64,000 nucleotides of DNA from JAOUJD01 sp963811265 (GCA_963811265.1 CAWEQS010000026.1:806001-870000), one strand, 5' to 3'; shown: positions 9,062-18,065, counted from the stretch's first letter. Program-made: numbers and translations. The notes: generated by a model not told the origin, from the letters alone.

Positions 9062-9090
9062 CGCCCCAGCAGAAGCTGGGGCGTTTTTTT
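9062..9090 (+). terminator. Rho-independent terminator after rpoH
   Basis: A perfect 9-bp stem CGCCCCAGC / GCTGGGGCG with an AGAA loop is followed by seven T residues. It serves the plus strand only; the convergent sco1 gene ends 75 bases further on. Confidence 0.92.
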
Positions 9091-9164
9091 CCTCGCGCGC
9101 GCCCGCGGCCTGCGGCTCAACGATGCGCGCTCCTGCGCAAGAGCGTTCGGTCGAGCGCCCGCGA

Positions 9165-9740
9165 TCAGCGCAACAGCTTCCTGAGGTCGTCGACGATCGG
9201 ATCGACAGCCCCGGCATGGCGCAGGAACAACCGCACGCGCCCCTCGGTATCGAACACGTAGCTGCCTGCCGTGTGGTCAATCGTGTACGACGTCTCGGTC
9301 TTGCCGGGCACCTTCTGGTAGAAGACCTTGAAGTCCTTGGCGATCGCCGCGGTCTCGTCCCTTGTGCCGCGCAGGCCGAGAAAAGTCGGATCGAAGGCCG
9401 GCACGTACTGCGAGAGGACCTCCGCGGTGTCGCGATCCGGATCGAGCGTCACGAAGATCACCTGCACTTTCGCGCCATCGGGCCCGAGCCGCCGTTTCAC
9501 TTCGGCCATGTCCGTCATCGTCGTCGGACAGACGTCGGGGCACTGCGTATAGCCGAAGAACATCACCACGACCTTGCCGCGAAAGTCCGCGAGGGTCCGC
9601 GGCCGGCCGTTGAAGTCGGTCAGGCGGAAGTCCCGGGCGTAGCTGGCGCCGGTGATGTCGACGTTGTTGAAGCGCTCCGCGCCCGGCTCGCAACCGACCA
9701 GCAGGACCGCGAACGCGACGAGGATCAGGCGGGCGAGCAT
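9165..9740 (-). CDS. SCO1/SenC copper chaperone for cytochrome oxidase
   Basis: The 191-residue protein has a lipoprotein signal with lipobox LVGC (Cys17), so it should be anchored on the periplasmic face. The thioredoxin-like domain carries the copper motif CPDVC (Cys67, Cys71) and the third ligand His156 in TIDHTAGSY. SCO proteins metallate or reduce the CuA site of subunit II, encoded here by ctaC. It is the last gene of the surf1-SCO-like-ctaA-ctaB-sco1 block, 16 bases after ctaB. Confidence 0.94.
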   Translation of the reverse strand: MLARLILVAFAVLLVGCEPGAERFNNVDITGASYARDFRLTDFNGRPRTLADFRGKVVVMFFGYTQCPDVCPTTMTDMAEVKRRLGPDGAKVQVIFVTLDPDRDTAEVLSQYVPAFDPTFLGLRGTRDETAAIAKDFKVFYQKVPGKTETSYTIDHTAGSYVFDTEGRVRLFLRHAGAVDPIVDDLRKLLR

Positions 9741-9756
9741 GGCCGCTTTCCCGGTG

Positions 9757-10653
9757 TCAGCCGGTCACGTAATGATCGACCAGCAGCGCCGCGAACAGCG
9801 CGGCCAGATACACGATCGAGTAGTTGAAGGTGCTGCGCGCTAGGCGATCGCTGTAGGCACGGAACAGGCGCCATGCGTACCAGAGGAAGATGGCGCCGAG
9901 CGCGAGGGCTGACACGAGGTAGATCCACCCCGACATCTGGATCACGAACGGCAGCGCGGTGGTCGCGATCAGCACGACCGTGTAGAGCAGGATGTGCAAT
10001 CGGGTGAGCCGCTCGCCATGCGTCACGGGCAGCATCGGCAGCCCCGACTTGCGATAGTCGTCCAGCCGGTACAGCGCCAGCGCCCAGAAGTGCGGCGGCG
10101 TCCAGACGAAGATGATCAGCGCGAGCAGCCACGCTTCGGCCGGCGCGGTCCCGGTGATCGCGGCCCAGCCGAGCACCGGTGGCATCGCCCCGCTCATCCC
10201 GCCGATCACGATGTTCTGCGGCGTGTACGGCTTCAGCAGCACCGTGTAGACGACCGCGTAGCCGACGAAGGTCGCGAACGTCAGCCACATCGTCAGCGGA
10301 TTCACGAACGCATACAGCACCCACATGCCGATGCCGCCGATCAGTCCGGAGAAGAGGAGTGCCTGGAGCGCCGAGAGTTCGCCGCGCGGCATGGGGCGCA
10401 TCCGCGTTCGCGCCATCTTCGCGTCGATGTGCTGCTCGATCAGCGAGTTGACCGCGAACGCGGCGCCGGCCAGCAGCCACACGCCCAGCGTCGCGACCGC
10501 CACCCGGCCCAGCGGCGGCAGCTCGCGCGTCGACAGGAACATGCCGATCACCGTGCAGAACAGCGCGAGCTGGGTCACGCGCGGCTTCGTCAGCGCCCAG
10601 TACTGGGACGCCAGGTGATTCAGCGTTCGTTCGGCGGCGGACAGCTCGCGCAT
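9757..10653 (-). CDS. ctaB: Protoheme IX farnesyltransferase (heme O synthase)
   Basis: This 298-residue polytopic UbiA-family prenyltransferase has the aspartate-rich motif NSLIEQHIDAKMARTRMRPMP and a second cytoplasmic loop DDYRKSGLPMLPV. It farnesylates heme B to heme O, the precursor of the heme A used by the adjacent oxidase. The frame is open back to 10755, but that would overlap ctaA; the ATG at 10653 begins the conserved MRELSAAER N-terminus and leaves a 40-base gap. Also called cyoE. Confidence 0.94.
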   Translation of the reverse strand: MRELSAAERTLNHLASQYWALTKPRVTQLALFCTVIGMFLSTRELPPLGRVAVATLGVWLLAGAAFAVNSLIEQHIDAKMARTRMRPMPRGELSALQALLFSGLIGGIGMWVLYAFVNPLTMWLTFATFVGYAVVYTVLLKPYTPQNIVIGGMSGAMPPVLGWAAITGTAPAEAWLLALIIFVWTPPHFWALALYRLDDYRKSGLPMLPVTHGERLTRLHILLYTVVLIATTALPFVIQMSGWIYLVSALALGAIFLWYAWRLFRAYSDRLARSTFNYSIVYLAALFAALLVDHYVTG

Positions 10654-10693
10654 GGCGTGACGATGGGAATGGACCGCGGGGAAACGCGTGATT

Positions 10694-11761
10694 TTACCGG
10701 CCCGAGCGAAGCCGGTACGTGACCACGACCAGCAAGGCCACCAGCAGGGCGGCACCGCCGCTGTGCGCCACGGCCAGCAGCAGGGGCCACTGCAGCACCA
10801 CGTTCGACATTCCGGTGGCGAACTGCAGCAGAAGGAGCACGAGCACGGCCCGCGCCAGTCCCTTCAGGCCCGGCGCGCTCCAGACCTGCCACAGCAGCGC
10901 GCCGAGCACGAGCACCACGACGACCGCGAACACCCGATGCGTCCAGTGGATCGCGACCAGCGACTGGAAGGGAATGGCTTCTCCGTCGCCGGTCATGCCG
11001 AGCGGGCGCCAGAGCGTGAACGCGTGCGCGAAGTCCATGGTCGGTGCCAATTGCCCCTGGCACAACGGAAAGTCCGGGCAGGCCATGACCGCGTAGTTGG
11101 TGCTGACCCAGCCGCCGAGCGCGACCTGCAGCACCACGACCGCCAGCGCGAGCACCGCCAGCCGTGCCGCGGACTCCGGGGCCCGCACGTGCACGACTTC
11201 ACCCTCGCGCAGCGCCAGCCAAACGAGGAGCGCCAGCAGGCCGACTCCGCCCAGCAGGTGGATCGTGACGATGATCGGTTGCAGTTTCATCGTGACCGTG
11301 AGCGCCCCGAAGGCGCCCTGCCCGACCACCCAGGCGAGCGCGCCGGTCGCCAGCCACGGCGACCGCCCGCCCTCCCGTCGCCAGCGGGTCCACGACTGAA
11401 CCGCCAGGATGATGATCAGCAGGCCGACGCCCATCGCGAAGTAGCGGTGGACCATCTCGATCCACGCCTTCGTCATCGTGACCGGTCCGCTCGGCAGCGC
11501 GGTCTCGGCCGCGCGAATCGGCTCATCGGCAGACAGCGGGTTCGAGTGCCCGTAGCAGCCCGGCCAGTCGGGGCAGCCGAGCCCGGAGTCGGTCAGCCGC
11601 GTGAAGCTGCCGAACATGATCAGATCGAGCGTGAGGAAGGCGGTGACCCACGCGAGCTTGCGGAATTTGTGAGGGTCGCGCGAATAACGCACGTACGCGA
11701 GGGGGACCGCGGCGACGAGCGCGCCCTTGAGCGCAAGCAGCAGCAAGGCCTCGAGGGTCAC
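10694..11761 (-). CDS. ctaA: Heme A synthase (COX15/CtaA)
   Basis: The 355-residue protein has about eight membrane helices. The invariant histidine blocks of the family are present: EMVHRYFAM, VTIHLLGG, AIHWTHRVFA and AHSGGAAL, arranged as two four-helix halves. The periplasmic loops contain the cysteine pairs CPDWPGC and CPDFPLC found in type-2 CtaA/COX15 proteins. It oxidises heme O to heme A. The SCO-like gene stops one base upstream, so the two are tightly coupled. Confidence 0.95.
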   Translation of the reverse strand: MTLEALLLLALKGALVAAVPLAYVRYSRDPHKFRKLAWVTAFLTLDLIMFGSFTRLTDSGLGCPDWPGCYGHSNPLSADEPIRAAETALPSGPVTMTKAWIEMVHRYFAMGVGLLIIILAVQSWTRWRREGGRSPWLATGALAWVVGQGAFGALTVTMKLQPIIVTIHLLGGVGLLALLVWLALREGEVVHVRAPESAARLAVLALAVVVLQVALGGWVSTNYAVMACPDFPLCQGQLAPTMDFAHAFTLWRPLGMTGDGEAIPFQSLVAIHWTHRVFAVVVVLVLGALLWQVWSAPGLKGLARAVLVLLLLQFATGMSNVVLQWPLLLAVAHSGGAALLVALLVVVTYRLRSGR

Positions 11762-11762
11762 G

Positions 11763-12392
11763 TCAGTCCTTGCCGCGTTCGACGCGGGTCCACAGCGAGG
11801 CGGCCTTCATCAGGCGCGCGATGTCGCCTTTCGCGCCCTTCGGATCGGGATTTCGGGGCCAGCGCAGCATCAGGTTGCCGAGCGGGTCGATCACCCAGAT
11901 GTGGTCGCGCAGGTTCGCGTCCGGCGCATCGGGCAGGGCCAGGAACGCGCGGAGGTCGCGCTCGTCGACCCGCACGAAGTGCGTGCCCTCGTATTCGCGG
12001 ATCAGCATGTTCGACAGCGGCTCGCGATCGGTGATGAGCCAGAGTCGCTCGATCTCGTCGCGCTCCTTGCCCGTCATGGTGCGCTGCTGCCGCATGTGGA
12101 AGAGCTTCGACTGGCAGTATTCGTCGCAGGCACCGCCGTCGACCATGACGAACACCCACTTGTCCTTCAGCGAATGGAGGTCGAAGGCCGTGCCGTCGAG
12201 GGCGGTCGCAGGGATCGATGGCACCGGCCGCTGCGGCTCGACCAGCGTCCCGTAGTTGACGCGGCCGGACGGCGGCATCACGTAGTAGGCGAAGTACGAA
12301 GCGAGGATCGGTGCAAGCGTGACGGCGATCAGGAGGTACAGCGCGCGATTGCGCCGCCAGTGGCTCACCGGCTTCGTCGTGGCGCCGTTCAT
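11763..12392 (-). CDS. Membrane-anchored SCO-like protein of the oxidase cluster
   Basis: The 209-residue protein has one N-terminal transmembrane helix (about 20-40) and a periplasmic domain with a CDEYC motif, the same C-x3-C spacing as SCO proteins, followed later by DHIWVIDPLGNL, which lines up with the His-bearing segment of SCO. Homologues in betaproteobacterial cta clusters usually carry only a hypothetical or transmembrane label. A copper or thiol role in oxidase assembly is an inference. The start at 12392 overlaps the surf1 stop (ATGA); an upstream frame extension to 12461 lies inside surf1. Confidence 0.8.
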   Translation of the reverse strand: MNGATTKPVSHWRRNRALYLLIAVTLAPILASYFAYYVMPPSGRVNYGTLVEPQRPVPSIPATALDGTAFDLHSLKDKWVFVMVDGGACDEYCQSKLFHMRQQRTMTGKERDEIERLWLITDREPLSNMLIREYEGTHFVRVDERDLRAFLALPDAPDANLRDHIWVIDPLGNLMLRWPRNPDPKGAKGDIARLMKAASLWTRVERGKD

Positions 12393-13102
12393 GTCCGCCT
12401 CAGGGCCTTGCCGCCGAAGTACAGCGTGAGCACGATGATCAGCGCCGCGAGCGAGTACCACTGGAAGGCGTAGCCGCGGTGCCTGTCCACTCCGGCATCC
12501 GGTCGCGCCCAGGCGCGGCGCAGGCCATCGCCCGTGTCGTTCGTCTGCTGCACGACGAAGCGCGCGACCCTTCGGCCGCTGGCCCGCTCATACGCCTCGA
12601 AGTCGAGGTTCTGCCAGATGCCGCCGAGCGGGCCGCCGCTATCGCCGATTTCGAGCGTGCGCGGAACGTGCGGGACGGCGACGCCCTCGACCCGCAGCGG
12701 AGCGTTCGCGATCGGTGCGGCGGGCAGCCGGGTGCGATCCGCCATGCTGCGCGCCGCCCACCCGCGATTCACGAGAATCCATGGCATGCCTTCGCCGACG
12801 GCCACCGGCGTCACCACCTGGAATCCCGCAACGCCGTCCACGAGCCGGTTGTCGATGTAGACCGTCGCTTCGGTCACGAACGTTCCGTTCATCTCCACGC
12901 GCTGCGGCAGGTTGCGGGCGACGCCCGAGGCGTCATCGAGGCCCGCGATCCGCGTGGGGGCGCGGGCGAGTGCCTCGTCCCACTGCGCCTGCCGCGCCGC
13001 CTTCTCGTCTCCTCGCCGGGTCTGCCAATTGCCGAGCGACATCGTGAGCACGACGCCTGCAATGCCCGCCAGCAGCGCGACGACGACCCGCGGGGTCAGC
13101 AT
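12389..13102 (-). CDS. SURF1 family cytochrome oxidase assembly protein
   Basis: The 237-residue protein has the SURF1 layout: an N-terminal membrane helix ending in LGNWQTRRGDEK, a periplasmic domain with GFQVVTPV and WILVNRGW, and a C-terminal helix after GYAFQWYSLA. SURF1 helps heme A insertion into subunit I. The ATG at 13102 is chosen because the frame extension beyond it runs into the divergent DUF2909 gene. Only 42 bases separate the two divergent starts. It begins the surf1-SCO-like-ctaA-ctaB-sco1 block. Confidence 0.93.
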   Translation of the reverse strand: MLTPRVVVALLAGIAGVVLTMSLGNWQTRRGDEKAARQAQWDEALARAPTRIAGLDDASGVARNLPQRVEMNGTFVTEATVYIDNRLVDGVAGFQVVTPVAVGEGMPWILVNRGWAARSMADRTRLPAAPIANAPLRVEGVAVPHVPRTLEIGDSGGPLGGIWQNLDFEAYERASGRRVARFVVQQTNDTGDGLRRAWARPDAGVDRHRGYAFQWYSLAALIIVLTLYFGGKALRRT

Positions 13103-13144
13103 CGCACCGGGTGGGATAATCGAACATCCCTCGAGACCAGGTCC

Positions 13145-13342
13145 ATGCGCATCATTATCCTGTTCGCCCTCGCCGGCATCCTTCTGTCGCTTGGCTCGGC
13201 ACTCGTCTACCTGGTCCGCGACAAGGGCACGACGAACCGCACCGTCAATGCGCTGACGGTCCGCGTCGGCATATCGGTCGCGCTCTTCCTGTTCATCCTG
13301 TTCAGCCATTGGATGGGCTGGATCCAGCCGCGTTCCTACTGA
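13145..13342 (+). CDS. DUF2909 twin-transmembrane protein
   Basis: A 65-residue protein made of two hydrophobic helices (about 3-22 and 43-60) joined by a short basic loop (RDKGTTNRT) and ending WMGWIQPRSY. This is the DUF2909 pattern, found next to the cytochrome oxidase cluster in betaproteobacteria. It starts with ATG after a GGTCC context and is divergent from surf1. A role in oxidase assembly is inferred from position only. A bidirectional terminator follows. Confidence 0.85.
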   Translation: MRIIILFALAGILLSLGSALVYLVRDKGTTNRTVNALTVRVGISVALFLFILFSHWMGWIQPRSY

Positions 13343-13370
13343 TCGGGCCCTCGTAACGCCGGTCACCAAG

Positions 13371-13398
13371 CAAAAGCGGCGCCGAGGCGCCGCTTTTG
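13371..13398. terminator. Bidirectional terminator between DUF2909 and ctaE
   Basis: The 12-bp inverted repeat AAAAGCGGCGCC / GGCGCCGCTTTT (13372-13383 and 13386-13397) has A residues on one flank and T residues on the other, so it can terminate the plus-strand DUF2909 gene and the minus-strand ctaE operon. Confidence 0.85.
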
Positions 13399-13418
13399 AT
13401 TCGAACCGGCAGCGGCCC

Positions 13419-14282
13419 TTACAGCCAGTACACGACGATGTAGAGGCCGATCCAGACGACGTCGACGAAGTGCCAGTACCAGGCGGCCGCTTCGAAGGCG
13501 AAGTGGTGGTTCGGCTTGAAGTGGCCCTTCAGGAGCCGAAACAGCACGACCGTCAGCATGATCGCGCCGACGAACACGTGGAAGCCGTGGAAGCCGGTCA
13601 GCATGAAGAAGGTCGAGCCGAAGATTCCCGAGCTCAGCCTCAGGTTCAGCTCGCTGTAGGCATGCGAGTACTCGTACATCTGCACGCCAAGGAAGGTCAC
13701 GCCCAGCAGCACGGTGATCGCCAGCCACAGCGCGGCCTTGCTGCGGTGGTCTGCGCGCAGCGCGTGATGCGCGATCGTCAGGGTGACGCCCGAGGTCAGC
13801 AGGAGCGCGGTGTTGATCGTCGGCAGCCAGAACGGCCCGATCGTGGTGAACGCGTCGATGACGCCGGCGGGGCCGGAATGCGGCCAGCCGGCGGCGAAAT
13901 CCGGCCAGAGCAGCTTGTGGTCGAAGTCGCCGAGCATCGGCGCCGTGATCACGCGCGTGTAGAACAGGGCGCCGAAGAACGACGCGAAGAACATCACTTC
14001 CGAGAAGATGAACCAGCTCATCCCCCAGCGGAACGAGACGTCGACGTGCCGGTTGTAGTTGCCGTGCTCGGACTCCGCGGACACCGTGCCGAACCAGCCG
14101 AACATCATGTAGATCAGCGTGGCGAGGCCGATGGCCAGGCCGATCCAACCGATCGGGTTCCGGTTCACGACCATCGCGGCACCGAACATGGTGAAGACCA
14201 TGGCGATGCTCCCGACCATCGGCCACCGCGACGGCGCCGGGATGAAGTAGTGCGACGAGGCACCCGCGTGTGTATCAGCCAT
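13419..14282 (-). CDS. ctaE: Cytochrome c oxidase subunit III
   Basis: The 287-residue protein has seven membrane helices and typical subunit III blocks: FRWGMSWFIFSEVMFFASFFGALFY, FWLPTINTALLLTSG, QMYEYSHA, GFHGFHVFVG and a C-terminal WYWHFVDVVWIGLY. It stabilises the catalytic core of the haem-copper oxidase in the cytoplasmic membrane. It is the last gene of the DUF2244-ctaC-ctaD-small protein-ctaG-DUF2970-ctaE operon. Confidence 0.96.
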   Translation of the reverse strand: MADTHAGASSHYFIPAPSRWPMVGSIAMVFTMFGAAMVVNRNPIGWIGLAIGLATLIYMMFGWFGTVSAESEHGNYNRHVDVSFRWGMSWFIFSEVMFFASFFGALFYTRVITAPMLGDFDHKLLWPDFAAGWPHSGPAGVIDAFTTIGPFWLPTINTALLLTSGVTLTIAHHALRADHRSKAALWLAITVLLGVTFLGVQMYEYSHAYSELNLRLSSGIFGSTFFMLTGFHGFHVFVGAIMLTVVLFRLLKGHFKPNHHFAFEAAAWYWHFVDVVWIGLYIVVYWL

Positions 14283-14312
14283 TGCTGCTCCCCTCTCCTT
14301 GCGTCCCTGCGT

Positions 14313-14534
14313 TCAACTCGTCACGGCGCGAACGATCATGATCAGCGTGAACACGAACAGCGCCGCTGCGACGATGCCCGCGATGATCACATGCACCGGA
14401 TTCAGCCGAGCTGCGTCCTTTTCGTAATCCGACTTCCTCCGAACGCCGAAGAACGACCACAGCACCGCGCGTACGGTTTCGAGGAAACCCGCTTCGCGCG
14501 TCGCTTCGTTCCCGCGTTCGCCTTCATCCTTCAT
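14313..14534 (-). CDS. DUF2970 small membrane protein
   Basis: A 73-residue protein with the DUF2970 pattern: a charged N-terminus, then LETVRAVLWSFFGVRRKSDYEKD, then one C-terminal membrane helix (VHVIIAGIVAAALFVFTLIMIV). It sits between ctaG and ctaE, as in other betaproteobacterial oxidase operons. A GTG at 14546 would add four residues; the ATG at 14534 is preferred. Molecular role unknown; conserved position suggests oxidase assembly. Confidence 0.83.
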   Translation of the reverse strand: MKDEGERGNEATREAGFLETVRAVLWSFFGVRRKSDYEKDAARLNPVHVIIAGIVAAALFVFTLIMIVRAVTS

Positions 14535-14550
14535 TCCATCGACCACGCCG

Positions 14551-15132
14551 TCAGCTGCGCGGCGCGGCCGTCACCGCCGCCTGGTCCTTCACCGCGCCCG
14601 CCACCTCGAAGAACGTGTACGAGAGCGTGATCGTCTTCACGTCCGCGGGAAGCGCCGGATCCACGAAGAACACGACCGGGAACCTGCGCGTCTCGTTGGC
14701 GGCCAGCGTCTGCTGCTTGAAGCAGAAGCACTCCAGCTTCTGGAAGTGCGACGCCGACTGCATCGGCGCGTAGCTGGGAATCGCCTGCCCCACCATCGTG
14801 CGCGACTCGAGGTTCACCAGGTCGTAGTCCACGTGCACGAGCTCGCCGGGATGCACCTCGACGTGGTTCACGTGCGGACGGAAGCGCCACGGTCCCTGCG
14901 AGTTGGCGTCGAACTCGACGATCACCTTGCGGGTGGTGTCGACCTGCGTGTTTCGGGCCGCCCGCTCCGCGTCCGCGTCGCGCGTCGTCACCACGTTGAT
15001 GCCGGTGACCTCGCAGATCTTCCGGTACAGCGGCACGAGCGCCCAGCCGAAGCCGAACATGAGCACCGCGACCACCACCAGCTTGCGCAGGATGGTGCGG
15101 TTGTCCAGCTCGGTCTCCGGGCGGTTCGTCAT
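14551..15132 (-). CDS. ctaG: Cytochrome c oxidase assembly protein CtaG (COX11)
   Basis: The 193-residue protein has a single N-terminal membrane anchor (about 18-37, ending ALVPLYRKICEVTG) and a periplasmic immunoglobulin-like domain with the copper motif CFCF in KLECFCFKQQ, the COX11 hallmark. It delivers copper to CuB in subunit I. The upstream small protein's TAG directly abuts its ATG, so translation is likely coupled. Confidence 0.95.
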   Translation of the reverse strand: MTNRPETELDNRTILRKLVVVAVLMFGFGWALVPLYRKICEVTGINVVTTRDADAERAARNTQVDTTRKVIVEFDANSQGPWRFRPHVNHVEVHPGELVHVDYDLVNLESRTMVGQAIPSYAPMQSASHFQKLECFCFKQQTLAANETRRFPVVFFVDPALPADVKTITLSYTFFEVAGAVKDQAAVTAAPRS

Positions 15133-15243
15133 CTAGGTGCGGATCAGCCAGTACTTCGCCATCACTCCGACGAAGAACGCCAGCGCGATCGAGAACAGGA
15201 TCAACGCAGTGCGCATGTTTGCCTGGTTTCGGCCGTCTTTCAT
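15133..15243 (-). CDS. Cytochrome oxidase small assembly protein (36 aa)
   Basis: A 36-residue ORF that begins MKDGRNQANMRT and continues as one hydrophobic helix ending AKYWLIRT. Its stop abuts the ctaG ATG, and it lies 41 bases after ctaD. Very short proteins of this composition occupy the same ctaD-ctaG slot in other betaproteobacteria and are annotated as cytochrome oxidase small assembly protein. It is easily missed because of its length. Confidence 0.75.
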   Translation of the reverse strand: MKDGRNQANMRTALILFSIALAFFVGVMAKYWLIRT

Positions 15244-15284
15244 GTCAAAGTGGCCGGACGCGCCAGCGGCCGGCATCCCCGAGT

Positions 15285-16886
15285 TCACTTGACAGTCGGA
15301 GGCGTCTCGAACGTGTGGAACGGCGCCGGTGACGGCACGGTCCACTCGAGCCCGCCGTCGGCGGCTTCCCACGGATTGTCCGCCGCCTTCGGTCCGCCCT
15401 TGATCGCCTTGATCACGACGATCACGAAGAGCAGCTGCGACAGGCCGAAACCGAACGCGCCGATCGTCGACACCATGTTCCAGTCGGCGAACTGCATCGG
15501 GTAGTCCGCGTACCGGCGCGGCATTCCGGCCAGCCCCAGGAAGTGCTGCGGGAAGAAGGCGATGTTGAAGAAGATCACGGACGCCCAGAAGTGCAGCTTG
15601 CCGAGCGACTCGTTGTACATGTGGCCTGTCCACTTCGGGAGCCAGTAGTACGTGCCGGCGAACAGCGCGAAGAGCGAACCGGCCACGAGCACGTAGTGGA
15701 AGTGCGCGACGACGTAGTACGTGTCCTGCAGCTGGATGTCGATCGGCGCCATCGCGAGGATCAGGCCCGTGAAGCCGCCGATCGTGAACACGAAGATGAA
15801 GCCCACGGCGAACAGCATCGGGGTCTCGAAGGTCATCGAACCCCTGAACATCGTGGCGATCCAGTTGAAGACCTTCACGCCTGTCGGGATCGCGATCAGC
15901 ATCGTGGCGTACATGAAGAAGAGCTGCCCGGTGACCGGCATTCCGGTCGTGAACATGTGGTGCGCCCAGACGATGAACGACAGGATGGCGATCGAGGCCG
16001 TCGCGTAGACCATCGATGCATAGCCGAACAGCGGCTTGCGCGCGAACACCGGGATGATCTGCGAAACGATGCCGAACGCCGGCAGGATCATGATGTAGAC
16101 CTCGGGATGCCCGAAGAACCAGAACACGTGCTGGTACATCACCGGGTCGCCGCCGCCGGCCGCGTTGAAGAAGCTCGTGCCGAAGTGGCGGTCGGTCAGC
16201 GTCATCGTGATGGCGCCCGCGAGCACCGGCATCACGGCGATCAGCAGGTAGGCGGTGATCAGCCAGGTCCACACGAACATCGGCATCTTCATCAGCGTCA
16301 TGCCCGGCGCGCGCATGTTGAGCACCGTGGTGATGATGTTGATCGAACCCATGATCGAGCTGGCGCCCATGATGTGCAGCGCGAAGATCGCGAGGTCCAT
16401 GCCCGGGCCCATCTGCACAGTCAGCGGCGCGTAGAGCGTCCACCCCGCGGCGGTGGCACCGCCCGGCACGAAGAACGACACGACGATCAGCAGCGCGGCG
16501 GGCGGCAGCAGCCAGAAGCTGAAGTTGTTCATCCGCGCGAACGCCATGTCGGGCGCGCCGATCTGCAGCGGGATCATCCAGTTCGCGAACCCGACGAACG
16601 CCGGCATGATCGCGCCGAACACCATGATCACGCCGTGCATCGTCGTGAGCTGGTTGAAGAACTCCGGCTTCCAGAACTGCAGCCCCGGCTGGAACAGCTC
16701 CGCGCGGATGCCCAGCGCCAGGATGCCGCCGATGAAGAACATCGTCATGCTGAACCACAGGTACATCGTGCCGATGTCCTTGTGGTTGGTCGCGAAGAGC
16801 CACCGACGCCACCCGTGGGGGTGGTCGTGCGCATGGTCGTGGTGGCCGGCGTGGCCTGCAGCGGGATTCGGGATGACGGCGCTCAT
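15285..16886 (-). CDS. ctaD: Cytochrome c oxidase subunit I
   Basis: The 533-residue, 12-helix haem-copper oxidase core has all redox ligands: TMHGVIM (low-spin haem a), WFFGHPEVY (CuB His with the His-Tyr crosslink Tyr), WAHHMFTTG (CuB pair) and VAHFHYVL (haem a3 and haem a). The Glu in GHPEV marks an A1-type proton pathway. The N-terminus is His-rich (HAGHHDHAHDHPHG). It reduces oxygen to water and pumps protons. It follows ctaC by 39 bases. Confidence 0.97.
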   Translation of the reverse strand: MSAVIPNPAAGHAGHHDHAHDHPHGWRRWLFATNHKDIGTMYLWFSMTMFFIGGILALGIRAELFQPGLQFWKPEFFNQLTTMHGVIMVFGAIMPAFVGFANWMIPLQIGAPDMAFARMNNFSFWLLPPAALLIVVSFFVPGGATAAGWTLYAPLTVQMGPGMDLAIFALHIMGASSIMGSINIITTVLNMRAPGMTLMKMPMFVWTWLITAYLLIAVMPVLAGAITMTLTDRHFGTSFFNAAGGGDPVMYQHVFWFFGHPEVYIMILPAFGIVSQIIPVFARKPLFGYASMVYATASIAILSFIVWAHHMFTTGMPVTGQLFFMYATMLIAIPTGVKVFNWIATMFRGSMTFETPMLFAVGFIFVFTIGGFTGLILAMAPIDIQLQDTYYVVAHFHYVLVAGSLFALFAGTYYWLPKWTGHMYNESLGKLHFWASVIFFNIAFFPQHFLGLAGMPRRYADYPMQFADWNMVSTIGAFGFGLSQLLFVIVVIKAIKGGPKAADNPWEAADGGLEWTVPSPAPFHTFETPPTVK

Positions 16887-16925
16887 CGGTGCTCCTGGAA
16901 CTGTATTGGTCTTCGCTGCGTCGCT

Positions 16926-18065
16926 TTACTTGCGCGCCGCCTTGAACTCGGCCGGCTGAACCTCGCCCGACTTGTTGCCGAACGCATTCTTCGTGTAGGT
17001 CGCCACCGCAGCGAGCTCGACATCGGAGAGCGCCTTCCACGAAGGCATCGCGTTCTTGCCCTTCAGAAGGATCGCGATCTGGTCGGGCTTGGTCTCGACG
17101 ACCTTGCTGCCGGCCAGCGCCGGGAAGGCGCCGGCGACGCCGAGTCCGTTCGCCTGGTGACACGCCTGGCAGTTGGCCTGGTAGACCTTCTCGCCGCGCG
17201 CGACCAGCTCGGCCGTCGTCCACTGCTTGTTGGGATCATCGCCGAGGGCGGCCATCTGCTTCTTGCGGCCGTCGACCCACGCCGTGTACTCCTGGGCGGT
17301 GACCACCTTGACGGCTATCGGCATGAACGCGTGGTCCTTGCCGCACAGTTCGGCGCACTGCCCGTAGTACGTGCCGGTCTTTTCCGCGCGGAACCAGGTG
17401 TCGCGCGCGAAGCCGGGGATCGCATCCTGCTTCACGCCGAAGGCCGGGATCCACCACGCGTGGATCACGTCGTTGGCGGTGGTGATGATGCGGATCTTCT
17501 TGTCGACCGGGACGACCAGCGGCTCGGTGACGTCCAGCAGGTAGGTGGGGCCCTTGGCGTCGGCGCCTTCGATCTGGCCGCGGGGCGTGGCGAGCTGCGA
17601 CAGGAAGGAGATGCCCTCGCCCTCGCCGCGGATGTAGTCGTAGCCCCACTTCCACTGGTAGCCGGTGACCTTGACCGTGAGGTCCGAGTTGCTCGTGTCC
17701 TTCATGGCCACCACGGTCCTGGTCGCGGGCAGCGCCATGATGATGACGATGATGAACGGGATGACGGTCCAGATGATCTCGACCGTGGTGCTTTCGTGAA
17801 AGTTGGCGGCCACCGCGCCCTTCGACTTCCGGTGCTTCCAGATCGAATAGAACATCACGCTGAACACCGCGACGAAGATCAGCGCGCAGATGATCATCAT
17901 CATGTCGTGCAGGTTGTAGATCTGCCGGGCGATTTCGGTGACCGGGGTCTGCAGGTTGAAGCGGGACGTCGGCGTGTAGGCGGTCGGTGTCGCCGCATGG
18001 GCCAGACCGGAAGCCGCGGATGCGAGCGCCGCGAACGCGAACTTGTTGAACATGGATGTCTTCAT
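16926..18065 (-). CDS. ctaC: Cytochrome c oxidase subunit II with fused cytochrome c (caa3 type)
   Basis: The 379-residue protein has a signal peptide (about 1-24), two membrane helices (about 50-80 and 95-115), and a cupredoxin domain with a CuA site formed by VIHAWWIP and the CAELCGKDHAFM block. A C-terminal class I cytochrome c domain has CQACH and a distal Met in KGKNAMPSW. The fusion makes this a caa3-type oxidase. The ATG at 18065 is used; the upstream frame extension overlaps nothing conserved. DUF2244 ends 65 bases upstream. Confidence 0.96.
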   Translation of the reverse strand: MKTSMFNKFAFAALASAASGLAHAATPTAYTPTSRFNLQTPVTEIARQIYNLHDMMMIICALIFVAVFSVMFYSIWKHRKSKGAVAANFHESTTVEIIWTVIPFIIVIIMALPATRTVVAMKDTSNSDLTVKVTGYQWKWGYDYIRGEGEGISFLSQLATPRGQIEGADAKGPTYLLDVTEPLVVPVDKKIRIITTANDVIHAWWIPAFGVKQDAIPGFARDTWFRAEKTGTYYGQCAELCGKDHAFMPIAVKVVTAQEYTAWVDGRKKQMAALGDDPNKQWTTAELVARGEKVYQANCQACHQANGLGVAGAFPALAGSKVVETKPDQIAILLKGKNAMPSWKALSDVELAAVATYTKNAFGNKSGEVQPAEFKAARK

